Numbered from the stretch's first letter, positions 10,447 through 22,932 are shown. The stretch: 56,484 bases of DNA from Citrobacter koseri (GCA_900446925.1 UAVY01000003.1:1-56484); one strand, 5' to 3'. Translations and numbers: made by a program. The notes: generated by a model from the letters alone, not told the origin.

Positions 10447-10527
10447 TTTTTGCGCTTTCATACTTGCAAAACCGGAGAATCAGCTATTCTTTCCCTGAAT
10501 ACCTCATCAAATCAAAGGGAGACAGTG

Positions 10528-10903
10528 ATGACTATGTACGCCACGCTGGAAGAAGCCATTGATGCAGCCCGTGAAGAGTTTCTGGCTGACAACCCGGAAC
10601 TCGAACAAGATGAAGCCAATGTTCAACAACTCAATATCCAGAAATACGTGCTACAGGATGGCGACATCATGTGGCAAGCCGAGTTTTTTGCCGATGAGGG
10701 CGAAGAAGGCGAATGTCTGCCAATGCTGAGTGGCGAAGCGGCGCAAAGCGTCTTTGACGGCGATTATGATGAGATAGAGATTCGTCAGGAGTGGCTGGAA
10801 GAGAACACTCTGCATGAGTGGGATGACGGTGAATTTCAGCTCGAGCCGCCTCTGGATACCGAAGAAGGGCCAGACTGCGGCGGATGAGTGGGATGAGCGT
10901 TAA
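10528..10903 (+). CDS. msyB: Acidic protein MsyB (frameshift near 3' end)
   Basis: MsyB is a very acidic cytoplasmic protein first found as a multicopy suppressor of secY/secA temperature sensitivity. ATG 10528 follows AAAGGGA. One extra G at 10866-10868 (GAAGGGCCAG for GAAGGCCAG) makes the last dozen residues read out of frame; corrected, the protein ends ADEWDER at the TAA at 10901-10903 and is 124 residues long, as in E. coli. Its stop directly abuts the yceK stop on the other strand. Confidence 0.93.
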
Positions 10904-11143
10904 CTACTCATAAGGGCCGTGGTGTATATCCAGCGGCAGCAGCAGCGTATCAAAAACCAGTGAAAACGGCAGATCGAGAACCGTGACATAGCGCCACGCG
11001 GAATCCCGGACATCCCACTGCACGCCGGGATAGTATTGATTACCGTGCCCTTGTCCGGGGATCGTCCTGCTAATGATGCTGCCGCACCCACTCAGAAGTA
11101 GCGCCATTACGCCAACCACGATTATTCGCACCGGATACCTCAT
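10904..11143 (-). CDS. yceK: Outer-membrane lipoprotein YceK, DUF1375
   Basis: A 79-residue lipoprotein with lipobox LLSGC at about residues 16-20, followed by GSIISRTIPGQGHGNQYYPG and a PF-rich tail ending HHGPYE, matching E. coli YceK. Function unknown; DUF1375 members are associated with the cell envelope. It is convergent with msyB with no spacer. Confidence 0.92.
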   Translation of the reverse strand: MRYPVRIIVVGVMALLLSGCGSIISRTIPGQGHGNQYYPGVQWDVRDSAWRYVTVLDLPFSLVFDTLLLPLDIHHGPYE

Positions 11144-11160
11144 TCGTCGTTTTGTTCAGT

Positions 11161-11190
11161 ATAAAAAAATACCGGCAGCAGGCCGGTATT
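11161..11190 (-). terminator. Terminator of opgGH
   Basis: Read on the minus strand, a 9-bp perfect stem AATACCGGC / GCCGGTATT with a 5-base loop is followed by T7. It lies about 65 bases after the opgH stop and before yceK. Confidence 0.85.
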
Positions 11191-11218
11191 TTCAGATAAT
11201 TGTCAGCGCATATTTGTC

Positions 11219-11247
11219 GGCCTGATAAACGCCACATTTATCAGGCC
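11219..11247. repeat. REP-like perfect hairpin
   Basis: GGCCTGATAAA and TTTATCAGGCC form an 11-bp perfect inverted repeat with a 7-base loop immediately after the opgH stop. It resembles a single shortened REP unit and probably protects the opgGH message. Confidence 0.7.
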
Positions 11248-11255
11248 GCTACGGC

Positions 11256-13777
11256 TTACTTCTTCTGCAACGCCAGTGGGTTCAGATTGATACCCTGATA
11301 GTAGTTAACCCACGATGAGTATCTTTCTGGTGAATTCCAGACGCGATAGTGTAAACGCGCCATCGTCACCGGATCGCTCAACAACACCAGACGGCGATCG
11401 CGATTCAGTTTTTCCGGCGTTTCATTCAGCGCCTGCTCCACATGGCGGTCACGCGCAATCTCCAGCACCTTACTGGCGCGGTGACGGGCCGTAGCCATCG
11501 CCGTAGCCAGCGCGTTAAACGACGGATTAAACACCGCGTGCATAAAGCCGTCATCCAGCGTGCGATTGCGGTTCATCGCCAGGTATTTGTCAGTATCCAC
11601 CAGCACCTGCGGCGGGGAATACTCTTCCGGGATGAGGAACAGTTTCCCAGCGTTTGGTGCGCAAGCCTACCGTTGAACGGCTGGAAACCACGGACACAAA
11701 CGGCGACAGGATCAGCGAGAAGACAATCGGCGCCAGCCAGAACAGGAAACGTAAATCCAGCCAGGCCATGCCAACCGCCCATACCAGGCCGAGCAGCAGC
11801 TGGGAACCGTGACGCATGAAGGCTTCACCCCACGGAGTAGAGTCATCGTCACGCTGCGGTGAATTCCAGACCACTTCCCAGCCGAGGAATGCGCTCACCA
11901 CAAACACCGTGTGGAACAACATGCGTACCGGCGCCAGCAGCACAGAAAACAGCACTTCCAGCAGCAGCGACAGCGTTACGCGCACAAATCCGCCATACTC
12001 TTTTGTGCCCTTACACCAGATGAGCATAATACTCAGCAGCTTCGGCAGGAACAGCAGCACCATCGTGGATGCAAACAGCGCAATCGCCAGTTCGGGCGCC
12101 ACTGCGGCCAGACCGGGAACAGCTGGCGCGGTTGCAGGAAGTATTGCGGTTCGGTCAACGCATGAACTACCTGCAAAGCGGTGGAAAGCGCCAGGAACAT
12201 AAACCACAGCGGCGCCGACAGGTAAGACATAACCCCCGTCAGGAACACCGCACGGTGAACCGGGTGCATCCCTTTCACCAGGAACAGGCGGAAGTTCATC
12301 AGGTTGCCATGACACCAGCGGCGGTCACGCTTAAGTTCATCCAGCAGGTTTGGCGGCAGTTCTTCATATGAACCCGGCAGGTCGTAGGCAATCCAGACGC
12401 CCCACCCTGCACGACGCATTAACGCCGCTTCCACGAAGTCATGCGAGAGGATGGAACCCGCGAACGATCCTTCGCCCGGCAGCGGCGCAAGCGCACAGTG
12501 TTCGATGAATGGCTTCACGCGAATAATCGCGTTGTGGCCCCAGTAATGCGACTCGCCTAGCTGCCAGAAGTGCAGCCCGGCGGTAAACAGCGGGCCGTAC
12601 ACGCGGGTAGCAAACTGCTGGCAACGCGCATACAGCGTATCCATACCGGACGCTTTCGGCGACGACCTGAATGATCCCGGCATTCGGGTTCGCTTCCATC
12701 AGACGCACCAGGCCGCTCAGACACTCGCCGGTCATCACCGAGTCAGCGTCCAGCACCACCATGTAGCTGTACTGGTTGCCCCCAGCGACGGCAGAAGTCA
12801 TCGATATTGCCGCTTTTGCGCTTCACACGACGGCGGCGACGGCGATAGAAAATCTGTCCTTCGCCCTGCACTTCAGCAATCAGCTCCATCCACGCTTTTT
12901 GTTCCGCCACGCAGATATCGGGGTTGTAGCTATCGCTCAGGATATAGACGTCGAAATGTGCTGCGTTGCCGGTGGCTTTAACCGATTCCCACGTAGCGCG
13001 TAGCCCCGCGAACACGCGGTCAACGTCCTCGTTGCAGATAGGCATAATCAACGCGGTACGGTGCTCTGGATTCAGCGGCTCATTTCCCACCGTTGACGCC
13101 GAAATACTGTATTTATCGCGGCCAATCAGCAGTTGCAGGAAGCCCATAAGCGCGGTCCAGAACCCCGCAGACACCCAGCAGAACAGCACGGCGAACAGGA
13201 TCAGGATGCCGGTTTGCAGCACATACGGCAGCAGTTGCATAAAGGAGACCCACAGATCCTGCCCGATCATGTCGGCGGGATTGATGAGCGCCCAGCCCTG
13301 GTAAGGAAGAATGGTCTTCATATACCAGGTCGCAACCACCGTCTGCGCCAGCGTCAGCAGCAACAGGATGTAGCGGCGGATTGTCCCGACGGTACGCCAT
13401 TTTTGCTCGTTCTCCTGCTCTTCTTTCGTCAGGCGGGAGAGATAACGCGGCGTCACGTCCCGGCCGCGCAAGCGGTCCAGAAACGACCCAGCGGGTTGGT
13501 GCGCCAGGGATCGGGGAACATAGAAGAACGCGTCGCTTTCGGCATTGCCTGCAACTGATCGCGTCCCTCATCATCCTTAATCAGTTGCCCTTCGGCCAGC
13601 GAATCCGGCCAGGCCTGCTCAAGGCGCGCTTTAACAGATCCCTGCGGTGAATCGTCTTCTCGCGAGTAAGCTCGATGCTCAACATCCAGCGCCTCATGGA
13701 CGGCGCGGATGTCCGTTTTCGGCAGCGCCGCTTTCTCACTGTCTGAAAGCGGCATTGCGTCAATATACTCAGTTGTC

Positions 13778-13785
<8 letters not shown>
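11256..13785 (-). CDS. opgH: Glucans biosynthesis glucosyltransferase OpgH (five frameshifts)
   Basis: OpgH is the inner-membrane GT2 glucosyltransferase that makes and exports the beta-1,2 backbone of osmoregulated periplasmic glucans, and it also inhibits FtsZ in a UDP-glucose dependent way. GT2 motifs are visible: [16 protein letters not shown]-like context ([16 protein letters not shown]) and [10 protein letters not shown]. Frames break at about 13476 (G missing on the minus strand), 12779-12783 (extra in a C run), 12666 (extra), 12093 (missing) and 11645 (extra). Corrected length is about 842 residues against 847 in E. coli. Its start overlaps the opgG end by 8 bases. Confidence 0.94.
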
Positions 13786-15389
<1,604 letters not shown>

Positions 15390-15583
15390 TCAGGCAATCC
15401 GACAACTGAATCCCGGCTTTGTTCAGCGCGCTGGCTCATGGATTAAGCAGGTTTTGCTCCTGTTTTCACTTTGCGTGCTTATCCTGGAGACAGGTTGTTG
15501 GACTTCGTGTAGGGTTGCCCCCCGAATGTAAACATTATTCGTCCCAGGGATAAGACGAAAAGTCTGAGAATATGTATCTATCT

Positions 15584-16744
15584 ATGAATCCAGTACCTCC
15601 ACAGCGTGAATATTTTCTTGACTCCATCCGCGCCTGGCTGATGTTGTTGGGGATCCCCTTTCATATCTCGTTGATCTATTCAAGCCATACCTGGCATATC
15701 AACAGCGCAGAGCCCTCATGGTGGCTGACCCTGTTTAACGATTTTGTCCACGCATTTCGCATGCAGGTCTTTTTTGTTATTTCCGGTTATTTTTCGTACA
15801 TGTTATTCCTGCGTTATCCATTAAAACGCTGGTGGAAAGTGCGTGTTGAACGCGTAGGTATTCCTATGCTGACGGCCATTCCTTTACTCACCTTGCCGCA
15901 ATTTATCATGCTGCAATTTGTCAAAGGAAAAACCGAGAACTGGCACACGCTTTCTTTGTATGAGAAATACAATACGCTGGCCTGGGAATTAATTTCTCAT
16001 CTGTGGTTTTTATTAGTGCTTGTTGTATTAACAACCCTGAGCATGTGGGCATTCAGCCAAATCAAAAAAAGCGCGGAACGCACAACGAAGCCGTTATTCG
16101 CCGCCGTTTCGATGACCAAATTGACGCTTATCTTCTTTATCCTTGGCGTCGGTTACGCCGCGCTGAGACGCGCCATTTTTATCATTTATCCCTCTATTCT
16201 TAGCGATGGCATGTTCAATTTCGTCGTCATGCAAACGCTGTTTTATCTCCCTTTCTTTATCCTGGGCGCGCTGGCATTCATCAACCCGGCGCTGAAAGCG
16301 CTGTTTACCGTACCGTCACGCGGATGCACGCTGGCTGCGGCGCTCGCCTTCGTTGCCTACCTGCTGAACCAGCGTTATGGCAGCGGCGATGCCTGGATGT
16401 ATGAAACAGAATACGTCATTACCATGCTGATGGGATTGTGGATGGTTAACGTGGTCTTTTCGCTGGGCCACCGTTTACTTAATTTCCAGTCCGCTCGCGT
16501 CACCTATTTTGTGAATGCATCGCTTTTCATCTATCTGGTGCATCATCCACTAACGCTGTTTTTCGGCGCGTATATTACGCCGCATATTACGTCGAATCTG
16601 CTGGGCTTTTTATGCGGGCTGGTCTTTGTTATCGGTATTGCGCTGGTTCTGTATGAACTGCATTTACGGGTTCCCGTACTGAAATTTTTATTTTCGGGCA
16701 AACCCGCGGTTAAACGTGATAACAGCAAGGCTGTCGCCAGTTAA
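15584..16744 (+). CDS. opgC: Glucans biosynthesis acyltransferase OpgC
   Basis: OpgC succinylates periplasmic glucans. It is an integral membrane acyltransferase-3 family protein with about ten hydrophobic segments; the conserved [12 protein letters not shown] start (R15-H26 region) and [11 protein letters not shown] near the end are present. ATG 15584 ([12 protein letters not shown]) matches the family; an in-frame ATG four codons upstream is possible. Length 386 residues. Divergent from opgGH across a 270-bp spacer, as in E. coli. Confidence 0.94.
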   Translation: MNPVPPQREYFLDSIRAWLMLLGIPFHISLIYSSHTWHINSAEPSWWLTLFNDFVHAFRMQVFFVISGYFSYMLFLRYPLKRWWKVRVERVGIPMLTAIPLLTLPQFIMLQFVKGKTENWHTLSLYEKYNTLAWELISHLWFLLVLVVLTTLSMWAFSQIKKSAERTTKPLFAAVSMTKLTLIFFILGVGYAALRRAIFIIYPSILSDGMFNFVVMQTLFYLPFFILGALAFINPALKALFTVPSRGCTLAAALAFVAYLLNQRYGSGDAWMYETEYVITMLMGLWMVNVVFSLGHRLLNFQSARVTYFVNASLFIYLVHHPLTLFFGAYITPHITSNLLGFLCGLVFVIGIALVLYELHLRVPVLKFLFSGKPAVKRDNSKAVAS

Positions 16745-16762
16745 GCTGCCCGCTGAAGGGCG

Positions 16763-18196
16763 TTAAAGCAGCCATTCGACGGGCAAGACAGACGCCAGTC
16801 GCACCAGAACCCGCTTCCAGAATCCTGTGGCGGGTTCTTTTTTCAGTACCACCTCGTCACGCAGGTGGCGATCAACCCAGTTAATCCTTCCCCAACGATC
16901 CAGCCGCAGTTGCCAGGCGTCATCACGCTGGCTCTGCATAAAACGGTTATGAATCAGCGTTGCCAGCGTTTCGCTTTCAATCACAAACCCCATTTCGGTA
17001 TTGAGTAACGTCGATCGGGGATCGAAATTGAGCGAACCGATAAAAACCTTATTCCCGTCAATGCTGAAGGTCTTCGCATGCAGGCTGGAGCCTGAGTTAC
17101 CGGTTAAACCACGATCGTGAAGTTCAGCCGCATGCCCGTTAGTGGGTTTAAGTTCATAGAGCTCAATGCCGTAGCGCAGAAGTTTTTTACGCCACCGCGC
17201 ATAGCCCGCATGGACGACCGCCACATCGTTCGCCGCCAGTGAATTGGTAAGAATCGCGATCCTGACCCCTTTTCTCACCAGTTGCAGCAGTTGCGCGACG
17301 CCCGCCCGAGTGGGAACAAAATAGGCGGAAATAATGTCGATACGTTCCGTTGGCGACCCCATCACATCGAACAGGCGTTGCGGCAGAAGCGAATGACGCT
17401 GCGCTTTCCCCTCGCCTTTTAAAGGATCGTCGCTGAGCAGACGGGTTTTCGCCCATATCAGCGGTAAAGCGCCGCGATCAAGATGGGACATAAAGTGGCT
17501 GGTTTTCAGCTTATGCAAATAGCGGCGCGTAATGTCGTCGTTGTACCAGGAATCCGGTAAGTCAATGCGTCGGGTGATTTCCTGCTCAGACAGCGACAAC
17601 ACTTTTTGCAGCGTTGAAACCGATTTGCAGTGCCAGTAACGTTCAAAATCATCCGCCACGTCTTTTACAACAGGGCCAATCGCCATCACGTCGAGATCGG
17701 AAAACAGCGGCTCTTCACCTGCGCCAAAATAGGCATCGCCAATATTCCGCCCGCCGACAATGGTGACTGCGCCATCTGCCGTATAGCTTTTATTATGCAT
17801 ACGCCGATTAAGCCGGGCAAAGTCGGTTAAATACCCCAGCGCACGCAGCATACGAAAAGAGAAAGGATTAAACAGGCGCACTTCGATATTGGGGTGGCTA
17901 TCCAGCAGTTGCAGCGTATCATCAAGCCCCGGCGTGTTGTTATCATCCAGCAGCAGGCGAACATGAACGCCGCGCTTTGCCGCCGCCAATAATATCGAAA
18001 ACAGCAGACGCCCGGACATGTCATCCTCCCAGATGTAATACTGCACATCCAGGGTGCGTTCAGCCATTTCTGTTAATCGATAGCGTGCGGCAAAGGCATC
18101 CAGGCTGTCATCCAGGGCGAGAATGCCGCATTCGCCGGGATGACGTTCACACAGCGGGGTAACAGCGCGCTCAAGTCGGGTCAACTCACTCATCAC
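16763..18196 (-). CDS. clsC: Cardiolipin synthase C
   Basis: ClsC (YmdC) makes cardiolipin from phosphatidylglycerol plus phosphatidylethanolamine. Both phospholipase D HKD motifs are intact: HNKSYTADG with GGRNIGD, and HAKTFSIDG with GSLNFDPRS. The 477-residue product ends LPVEWLL. Its start overlaps the end of ymdB by 11 bases, and the two form an operon; in E. coli YmdB improves ClsC activity. Confidence 0.95.
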   Translation of the reverse strand: MMSELTRLERAVTPLCERHPGECGILALDDSLDAFAARYRLTEMAERTLDVQYYIWEDDMSGRLLFSILLAAAKRGVHVRLLLDDNNTPGLDDTLQLLDSHPNIEVRLFNPFSFRMLRALGYLTDFARLNRRMHNKSYTADGAVTIVGGRNIGDAYFGAGEEPLFSDLDVMAIGPVVKDVADDFERYWHCKSVSTLQKVLSLSEQEITRRIDLPDSWYNDDITRRYLHKLKTSHFMSHLDRGALPLIWAKTRLLSDDPLKGEGKAQRHSLLPQRLFDVMGSPTERIDIISAYFVPTRAGVAQLLQLVRKGVRIAILTNSLAANDVAVVHAGYARWRKKLLRYGIELYELKPTNGHAAELHDRGLTGNSGSSLHAKTFSIDGNKVFIGSLNFDPRSTLLNTEMGFVIESETLATLIHNRFMQSQRDDAWQLRLDRWGRINWVDRHLRDEVVLKKEPATGFWKRVLVRLASVLPVEWLL

Positions 18197-18719
18197 CTTG
18201 TTGGGTCAGTAATCGCTCGTAAAGTCGGGCAGTTTCTTCATCATAACAGACAAAGTATACCTGCTCAGGTAGCGCGTGGCGGGCAAGAAAATCCGCAACC
18301 GTATTGACCGCGATCTCTGCTGCGGCGGGGCGTGGGTAGCCGTAAGCGCCGGTGCTGATCGCCGGAAACGCGACAGACCGGTAGCCATTGGCCAGCACCA
18401 GTTGCAAACTGTTGAAATAGGCATCTTCCAGGAGCTGGGATTCGTTGTGATCGCCGCCACGCCAGACGGGCCCCACCGTATGGATCACCGCTTTCGCCGG
18501 CAGATTGCCTGCCAGAGTAATGACCGCGTGTCCTGCCGGGCACTCGCCCTGCTGCTGCCTGACTTTTTTGCAGGCTTCCAGTAGCGCCGGACCCGCTGCA
18601 CGATGAATCGCGCCGTCAACGCCACCGCCCCCCAGTAATGAAGCGTTGGCGGCATTAACAATCACATCTACCGTGAGCTGGGTTATGTCGCCATGTTGTA
18701 CATGAATACGCGATTTCAT
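18186..18719 (-). CDS. ymdB: O-acetyl-ADP-ribose deacetylase / RNase III regulator YmdB
   Basis: A 177-residue macrodomain protein that hydrolyses O-acetyl-ADP-ribose and inhibits RNase III. The ADP-ribose binding signatures are visible: [22 protein letters not shown] and the STGAYGYP loop. AGGGGGATC precedes the ATG. Operon with clsC. Confidence 0.95.
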   Translation of the reverse strand: MKSRIHVQHGDITQLTVDVIVNAANASLLGGGGVDGAIHRAAGPALLEACKKVRQQQGECPAGHAVITLAGNLPAKAVIHTVGPVWRGGDHNESQLLEDAYFNSLQLVLANGYRSVAFPAISTGAYGYPRPAAAEIAVNTVADFLARHALPEQVYFVCYDEETARLYERLLTQQGDE

Positions 18720-18816
18720 AGATCCCCCTTACCTTAACCTATAGCCTAAGTGTACAGCAGGGCTTTCAATGAAATCGCGTTTTTTAATCGAACGATTTTA
18801 TCTCTGACAGATGCGT

Positions 18817-19140
18817 TTATTGGTATTCAATACTCATAATTGCCAGACGTTGTTGCGGATCGAGATAGTTGACTCTCACGGATGCAATTTGTCGAAGGCT
18901 TTGCGGGGCGGTTGTAACCTGTTGCAGGGTAAAACGGTTAGTTTTCATCTGGCCATTATTCACGCATGTCATGTCAATATTTTGCTGCCGGGCACTGACC
19001 TCACAGGGAGGTTCGACAATCTGACCACGAAAATGAATAACGCCGCCGGTAGTGATTTGTTGAGCTGTAACAGAGGAAGAAAAGAGAACGCAGACGCCAA
19101 GGCCTGCTCCGAGGATATTTTTCGAACACAACGCAAACAT
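18817..19140 (-). CDS. ymdA: Secreted protein YmdA
   Basis: A 107-residue protein with a clear signal peptide (MFALCSKNILGAGLGV...SVTAQQ). The mature part has two cysteines (PPCEV, MTCVN) that could form a disulfide and reads like a small fimbrial-type beta domain (GGVIHFRGQIVEPPCEV), a pattern often seen in type 1 pilin-like proteins. Function unknown. I chose ATG 19140, with GAGGAG 7 bases upstream, over an earlier in-frame start. It lies between csgC and ymdB as in E. coli. Confidence 0.8.
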   Translation of the reverse strand: MFALCSKNILGAGLGVCVLFSSSVTAQQITTGGVIHFRGQIVEPPCEVSARQQNIDMTCVNNGQMKTNRFTLQQVTTAPQSLRQIASVRVNYLDPQQRLAIMSIEYQ

Positions 19141-19296
19141 ACAATAGCTCCTCAATGATCAATCATACTTGAAGGATCGGAGTTTTCCTTCCACTGCGAC
19201 GCTCGCGGTGAACGGAAACGACGTTGTTGCCTCTCTATAATTCATAGAACAGTAATCCATCCCCTGCCACAAACAATCACCAAATAAATCAAATGA

Positions 19297-19630
19297 TTAA
19301 GATGATTTCTCAGGAGATGGCCATTGCTGCGACAAATGCAACGACTGCCCGTCGGAAACGGTAACGATAATTTTTACCGAGTCCTCCGGGGAAATATTTA
19401 AACTGAGTTTCGTTAAATCAATGGGTTGATTAGCGGGCAAAGAAAGGGTTGTTTTCTGCTGTGTACGGCTTTGCCCTCCTTTCCCATCACGAACGGCAAA
19501 AATTTGGACTTCGCACACGCAGGGTTTGCTGAGCGTAACCTGGGGGGACAATGGTGTAAATTTCACCTTGTTGCGTGGTATTAAATGTAATCTGGCTGGA
19601 GAGCGCGGCAAGGAGTAATAGCGTATTCAT
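19297..19630 (-). CDS. csgC: Curli assembly inhibitor CsgC (one frameshift)
   Basis: CsgC is a small periplasmic immunoglobulin-fold protein that stops CsgA from polymerising inside the cell. The N-terminus MNTLLLLAALSSQ is a signal peptide; the CVC motif follows at about residues 36-38. An extra G in the G6 run at 19542-19547 splits the reading frame after the first ~30 residues; with five G the protein is 110 residues as in E. coli. It is downstream of csgBA after a hairpin. Confidence 0.9.
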
Positions 19631-19642
19631 CATATCCTCACG

Positions 19643-19668
19643 AAAAAAAACAGGGCTTTCGCCCTGTT
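19643..19668 (-). terminator. Terminator between csgA and csgC
   Basis: On the minus strand AACAGGGC / GCCCTGTT with a GAAA loop is followed by T8. It ends most csgBA transcripts, with csgC reached by read-through. Confidence 0.85.
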
Positions 19669-19690
19669 TATTATGAGTACCCGACCTGAA

Positions 19691-20146
19691 TCAGTACTGG
19701 TTAGCCGTGGCGTTGTTGCCGAAGCCGACCTGAGTAACCGATACCTGGGAGTCGGACGCAGTCTGGTTAACCAGCGCGCCGTTGCGGCCACCAAACTGGC
19801 TCACAACGATATCAGAGTTTTTGGCATTCCACTGATCGATAGTCGCGCTGTTTCTGTACCCATTCTGGGTCAGGTCAATGCCGCTGTTGTCAGCGCCCTG
19901 GCCTACGTCTGCGCCGTTACCATGACCATATTGTTTGATGGACAGATCTGATTTACGAGCATCGCTTTGCAGAGCAAGAGCAGAGTTTGCGCTACCGTAC
20001 TGGAAAATACTCAGGGTAGATTCAGGGCCGGAATTATTACCGCCATTATTATGACCGCCGCCACCGCCCCACTGCGGAACAACACCAGCCAGAGCACTGC
20101 CAGAAACTACGATTGCTGCGAATGCTGCCACTTTTAAAAGTTTCAT
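19691..20146 (-). CDS. csgA: Major curlin subunit CsgA
   Basis: CsgA (151 residues) is the secreted amyloid subunit of curli fibres. After the signal peptide (ends SALAG) comes a glycine/asparagine-rich N22 region (VVPQWGGGGGHNNGG), then five imperfect repeats of the S-x5-Q-x-G-x-G-N-x-A-x3-Q type. ATG 20146 was chosen to give the canonical signal peptide. It is the second gene of csgBA, 40 bases after csgB. Confidence 0.97.
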   Translation of the reverse strand: MKLLKVAAFAAIVVSGSALAGVVPQWGGGGGHNNGGNNSGPESTLSIFQYGSANSALALQSDARKSDLSIKQYGHGNGADVGQGADNSGIDLTQNGYRNSATIDQWNAKNSDIVVSQFGGRNGALVNQTASDSQVSVTQVGFGNNATANQY

Positions 20147-20186
20147 GGTAAACCCCCATCGGATTGATTTAAAAGTCGTCATGGTA

Positions 20187-20642
20187 TTAACGTTGCGTAA
20201 CGCGAATAGCCATGCGCGACTGTCTCTGCACTACAACTGCTGTTTTTTGCGTACCGTACTGCGTAATATCTGCTTTATTACCAGAACCTTTCTGAATAAT
20301 CATTGCAGTATTACCATAAGAGCCTTGCGATATACTTGCATCATTGGCGTAACCCGCCTGATCAATATATGCAAGGTTATAAGCTCCTGACTGGTCAATC
20401 TTCGCTCGGTTATTTCCGCCTTCTTGTGAAATAACGGATAAAAGTTTTGAGCCGTCCTGGCGTGTTTTTGCACTATTATAAGTGCCCTTTTGACCAATAA
20501 TGGCTGCCTGATTAAATGAAGACTTGCTTAATTCATTTACCGCAAAATTATATTCCGCATTTGCCAGATCATAACTTGTCGCGGCTGCAATCCCAGGCGC
20601 ACCCAGTATTGTTAACATCATAAATAACAATTTGTTTTTCAT
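20187..20642 (-). CDS. csgB: Curlin nucleator CsgB
   Basis: CsgB (151 residues) is the minor curlin that sits on the outer membrane and nucleates CsgA. It has a signal peptide (MKNKLLFMMLTILGAPGIA), amyloid repeats with QxGxxN spacing, and the basic last repeat (QRQSRMAIRVTQR) needed for surface attachment. First gene of csgBA(C). Confidence 0.97.
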   Translation of the reverse strand: MKNKLLFMMLTILGAPGIAAATSYDLANAEYNFAVNELSKSSFNQAAIIGQKGTYNSAKTRQDGSKLLSVISQEGGNNRAKIDQSGAYNLAYIDQAGYANDASISQGSYGNTAMIIQKGSGNKADITQYGTQKTAVVVQRQSRMAIRVTQR

Positions 20643-20768
20643 GTTGTCACCCTGGACCTGGTCGTACATTACGTTAATTTAAAAGCATTTCAATTTGACT
20701 GTTAACGCGATTCGTTTTTTGTTAACGCCGCGTTACGATGAAGAGTATGTCCGTGGAAACATTTTAAA

Positions 20769-20779
20769 TAACTCACCCG
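20769..20779 (-). promoter_or_regulatory. CsgD binding site for csgBA
   Basis: On the minus strand the sequence reads CGGGTGAGTTA, an exact match to the published CsgD consensus CGGGKGAGNKA. It lies about 130 bases upstream of csgB, suited to activation of csgBA. Confidence 0.75.
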
Positions 20780-21207
20780 CGAGTGGTATTTTGATATTCA
20801 GCGTCACACCAAAGTGCTAATTCACTGTTGACTCCACTGTTATTTACGAAAAATTTATTTTCTTATCTGTAGCGGGCTAAACATTTCTGCCAGTGAGAGG
20901 GAAAAACCGTTTTCTGCATATCATTATGCGTTTCTCCGGGCATCACACTGCATCGCCATCACAACTCGTGACAAACATCATTTTTTTCTCACTAAAAATG
21001 TCCAGGCGGCCATGAGTCGAACGTTTTAAAATTAACTTGTCAGACAAACTCAAAAATAATTTTAAATTGTGATTTAAAATCAATTAGTTATTATAATTTG
21101 TATGATTTTTTAAATCTATGCAATAACAGCAACATGTACAACTTTTCTATCAAATCTAATCTCTAAAAAATCCACACATTAACATATGAATATATAATTT
21201 TACATTT

Positions 21208-21228
21208 TGTTACAAGTTTAACCACTTG
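21208..21228 (+). promoter_or_regulatory. Probable OmpR site upstream of csgD
   Basis: TTGTTACAAGTTTAACCACTT corresponds in position and sequence to the OmpR-binding segment I remember from the E. coli csgD promoter; OmpR sites are TTTACA/TGTTACA-like direct repeats. Assigned by analogy. Confidence 0.45.
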
Positions 21229-21331
21229 CTTTAAGGTTTGTAATGACTAGATTGAAATCAGTTGTAGTCCATCTGTTTTAATATTTTTACCCTTTTTGGG
21301 TCGATGTTTTATTTCTACACACAGCAGTGCA

Positions 21332-21386
21332 ACATCTGTCAGTACTTCTGGTGCCTCGTATTTTAGCTGAGGCAGCTGTCAGATGT
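21332..21386 (+). promoter_or_regulatory. csgD 5' leader hairpin
   Basis: ACATCTGTCAG (21332-21342) pairs with CTGTCAGATGT (21376-21386) with one mismatch, and an inner TGCCTC / GAGGCA stem lies at 21352-21357 and 21369-21374. This long hairpin ends 26 bases before the csgD ATG. In E. coli the equivalent leader is the target of several Hfq-dependent small RNAs, so the structure is likely a translational control element. Confidence 0.7.
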
Positions 21387-21412
21387 GCGACTAAAAAAAG
21401 TGGGGTTTCATC

Positions 21413-22063
21413 ATGTTTAATGAAGTCCATAGTATTCATGGTCATACATTATTGTTGATCACAAAACCATCTTTGCAGGCCACTGCATTATTGCAGCATT
21501 TAAAGCAATCACTGGCTGTTACCGGAAAACTACATAATATTCAACGTTCTCTGGATGATATATCCGCCAGCTGCATTGTTTTACTGGATATGATGGAAGC
21601 GGATAAAAAAATTATCCATTACTGGCAAGACAATTTGAGTCGGAAAAACAACAATATCAAGACGTTATTGTTGAATACTCCCGACGACTATCCCTTCCGT
21701 GATATTGAAAACTGGCCACATATCAATGGCGTGTTTTACGCAACGGAGGATGAAGAACGTGTCGTTAACGGCTTGCAGGGGATCCTGCGAGGCGAATGCT
21801 ATTTTTCGCAAAAGCTGGCCAGTTACCTGATCACTCATTCAGGAAACTACCGTTACAACAGCACGGAATCAGCGCTTCTCACTCATCGTGAAAAAGAGAT
21901 CCTCAATAAACTGCGAATCGGCGCCTCAAACATTGAAATCGCCCGTTCGCTTTTTATCAGCGAGAATACGGTAAAAACACATCTTTATAATCTTTTCAAA
22001 AAGATAGCTGTTAAAAACCGTACTCAGGCGGTCTCGTGGGCAAACGATAACCTCAGGCGATAA
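21413..22063 (+). CDS. csgD: Curli and biofilm master regulator CsgD
   Basis: CsgD is a 216-residue LuxR/FixJ-type transcription factor that activates csgBA and cellulose production. The N-terminal receiver-like domain lacks the usual phosphorylation constellation; the C-terminal helix-turn-helix ([18 protein letters not shown]...[16 protein letters not shown]) is intact. First gene of csgDEFG with a ~150-base leader. Confidence 0.97.
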   Translation: MFNEVHSIHGHTLLLITKPSLQATALLQHLKQSLAVTGKLHNIQRSLDDISASCIVLLDMMEADKKIIHYWQDNLSRKNNNIKTLLLNTPDDYPFRDIENWPHINGVFYATEDEERVVNGLQGILRGECYFSQKLASYLITHSGNYRYNSTESALLTHREKEILNKLRIGASNIEIARSLFISENTVKTHLYNLFKKIAVKNRTQAVSWANDNLRR

Positions 22064-22067
22064 AGCC

Positions 22068-22464
22068 ATGAAACGCTATCTGACCTGGATTGTGGCAGCA
22101 GAATTACTGCTTGCCGCAGGGAATCTTCACGCTGCGGAAGTTGAAGTGGAAGTTCCCGGACTCTTAACTGACCATACCGTCTCATCAGTCGGCCCACAAT
22201 TTTTATCGCGCCTTCAGCGACAAATGGGAAAGTGAGTACACAGGCAATTTGACCATCAATGAAAGACCCAGTGCGCGTTGGGGAAGTTGGATCACGATAA
22301 CGGTAAATCAGGACGTTATATTCCAGACTTTTTTATTCCCAACGAAAAGAGACTTCGAGCGAACCGTTGACTTCGCGCTGGCGCAAACTGAAGAAGCATT
22401 AAATCGTCGGCAAATAGATCAAACGCTATTAAGCACGAGTGATTTAGCGCGCGATGAATTCTAA
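22068..22464 (+). CDS. csgE: Curli secretion specificity factor CsgE (one frameshift)
   Basis: CsgE caps the CsgG pore and gives it substrate specificity. The ATG at 22068 follows csgD by 4 bases and starts a signal peptide ([22 protein letters not shown]). One extra C at 22193-22195 (GGCCCACAAT for GGCCACAAT) breaks the frame after about 42 residues; corrected, the product is 131 residues, including two more E-V residues than E. coli after the signal peptide. Confidence 0.92.
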
Positions 22465-22489
22465 AATATGATTTAGTCTGGAGGCTGCC

Positions 22490-22906
22490 ATGCGTGTCAA
22501 ACATGCAGTAGTTATGCTCATGCTTATTTCACCATTAAGTTGGGCCGGAAATATGACATTCCAGTTCCGAAATCCTAATTTTGGTGGAAACCCAAATAAC
22601 GGCGCATTTTTATTAAATAGCGCTCAGGCACAAAACTCTTATAAGGACCCAAGTTATTACGACGACTTCGGGATTGAAACCCCGTCTGCACTGGATAACT
22701 TTACGCAGGCTATTCAATCGCAAATCCTTGGTGGATTGCTGACGAATATTAACACCGGCAAACCAGGCAGAATGGTGACCAATGATTTTATCATTGATAT
22801 CGCCAACCGGGATGGGCAACTGCGACTTAATGTCACGGACAGGAAAACCGGGAAAACCTCGACGATTGAAGTGTCAGGTTTGCAAACACAGTCAACCGAT
22901 TTCTAA
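22490..22906 (+). CDS. csgF: Curli assembly factor CsgF
   Basis: CsgF (138 residues) is a surface-exposed accessory protein of the curli pore that helps CsgB nucleate. Signal peptide [20 protein letters not shown]; the mature N-terminus [16 protein letters not shown] is the segment that inserts into CsgG. GGAGG precedes the ATG. Third gene of csgDEFG. Confidence 0.96.
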   Translation: MRVKHAVVMLMLISPLSWAGNMTFQFRNPNFGGNPNNGAFLLNSAQAQNSYKDPSYYDDFGIETPSALDNFTQAIQSQILGGLLTNINTGKPGRMVTNDFIIDIANRDGQLRLNVTDRKTGKTSTIEVSGLQTQSTDF

Positions 22907-22932
22907 GCCCCAGCTACCAAAGGACAATAATC

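Larger units (their letters stand above)
20643..21412. promoter_or_regulatory. csgB-csgD divergent control region
   Basis: A 770-bp AT-rich gene-free region between the two curli operons, similar in length to that of E. coli and Salmonella. In those species it carries sites for CsgD, OmpR, IHF, H-NS, CpxR and others and the long csgD leader. Individual sites that I can support are listed separately; the remainder shows only A/T tracts. Confidence 0.9.

Noticed and set aside
19691..20642. Curli repeats as a possible CRISPR-like or tandem DNA repeat
   Set aside because: The repetition is at protein level (amyloid repeats of CsgA and CsgB); no regular DNA repeat-spacer pattern exists in the window.
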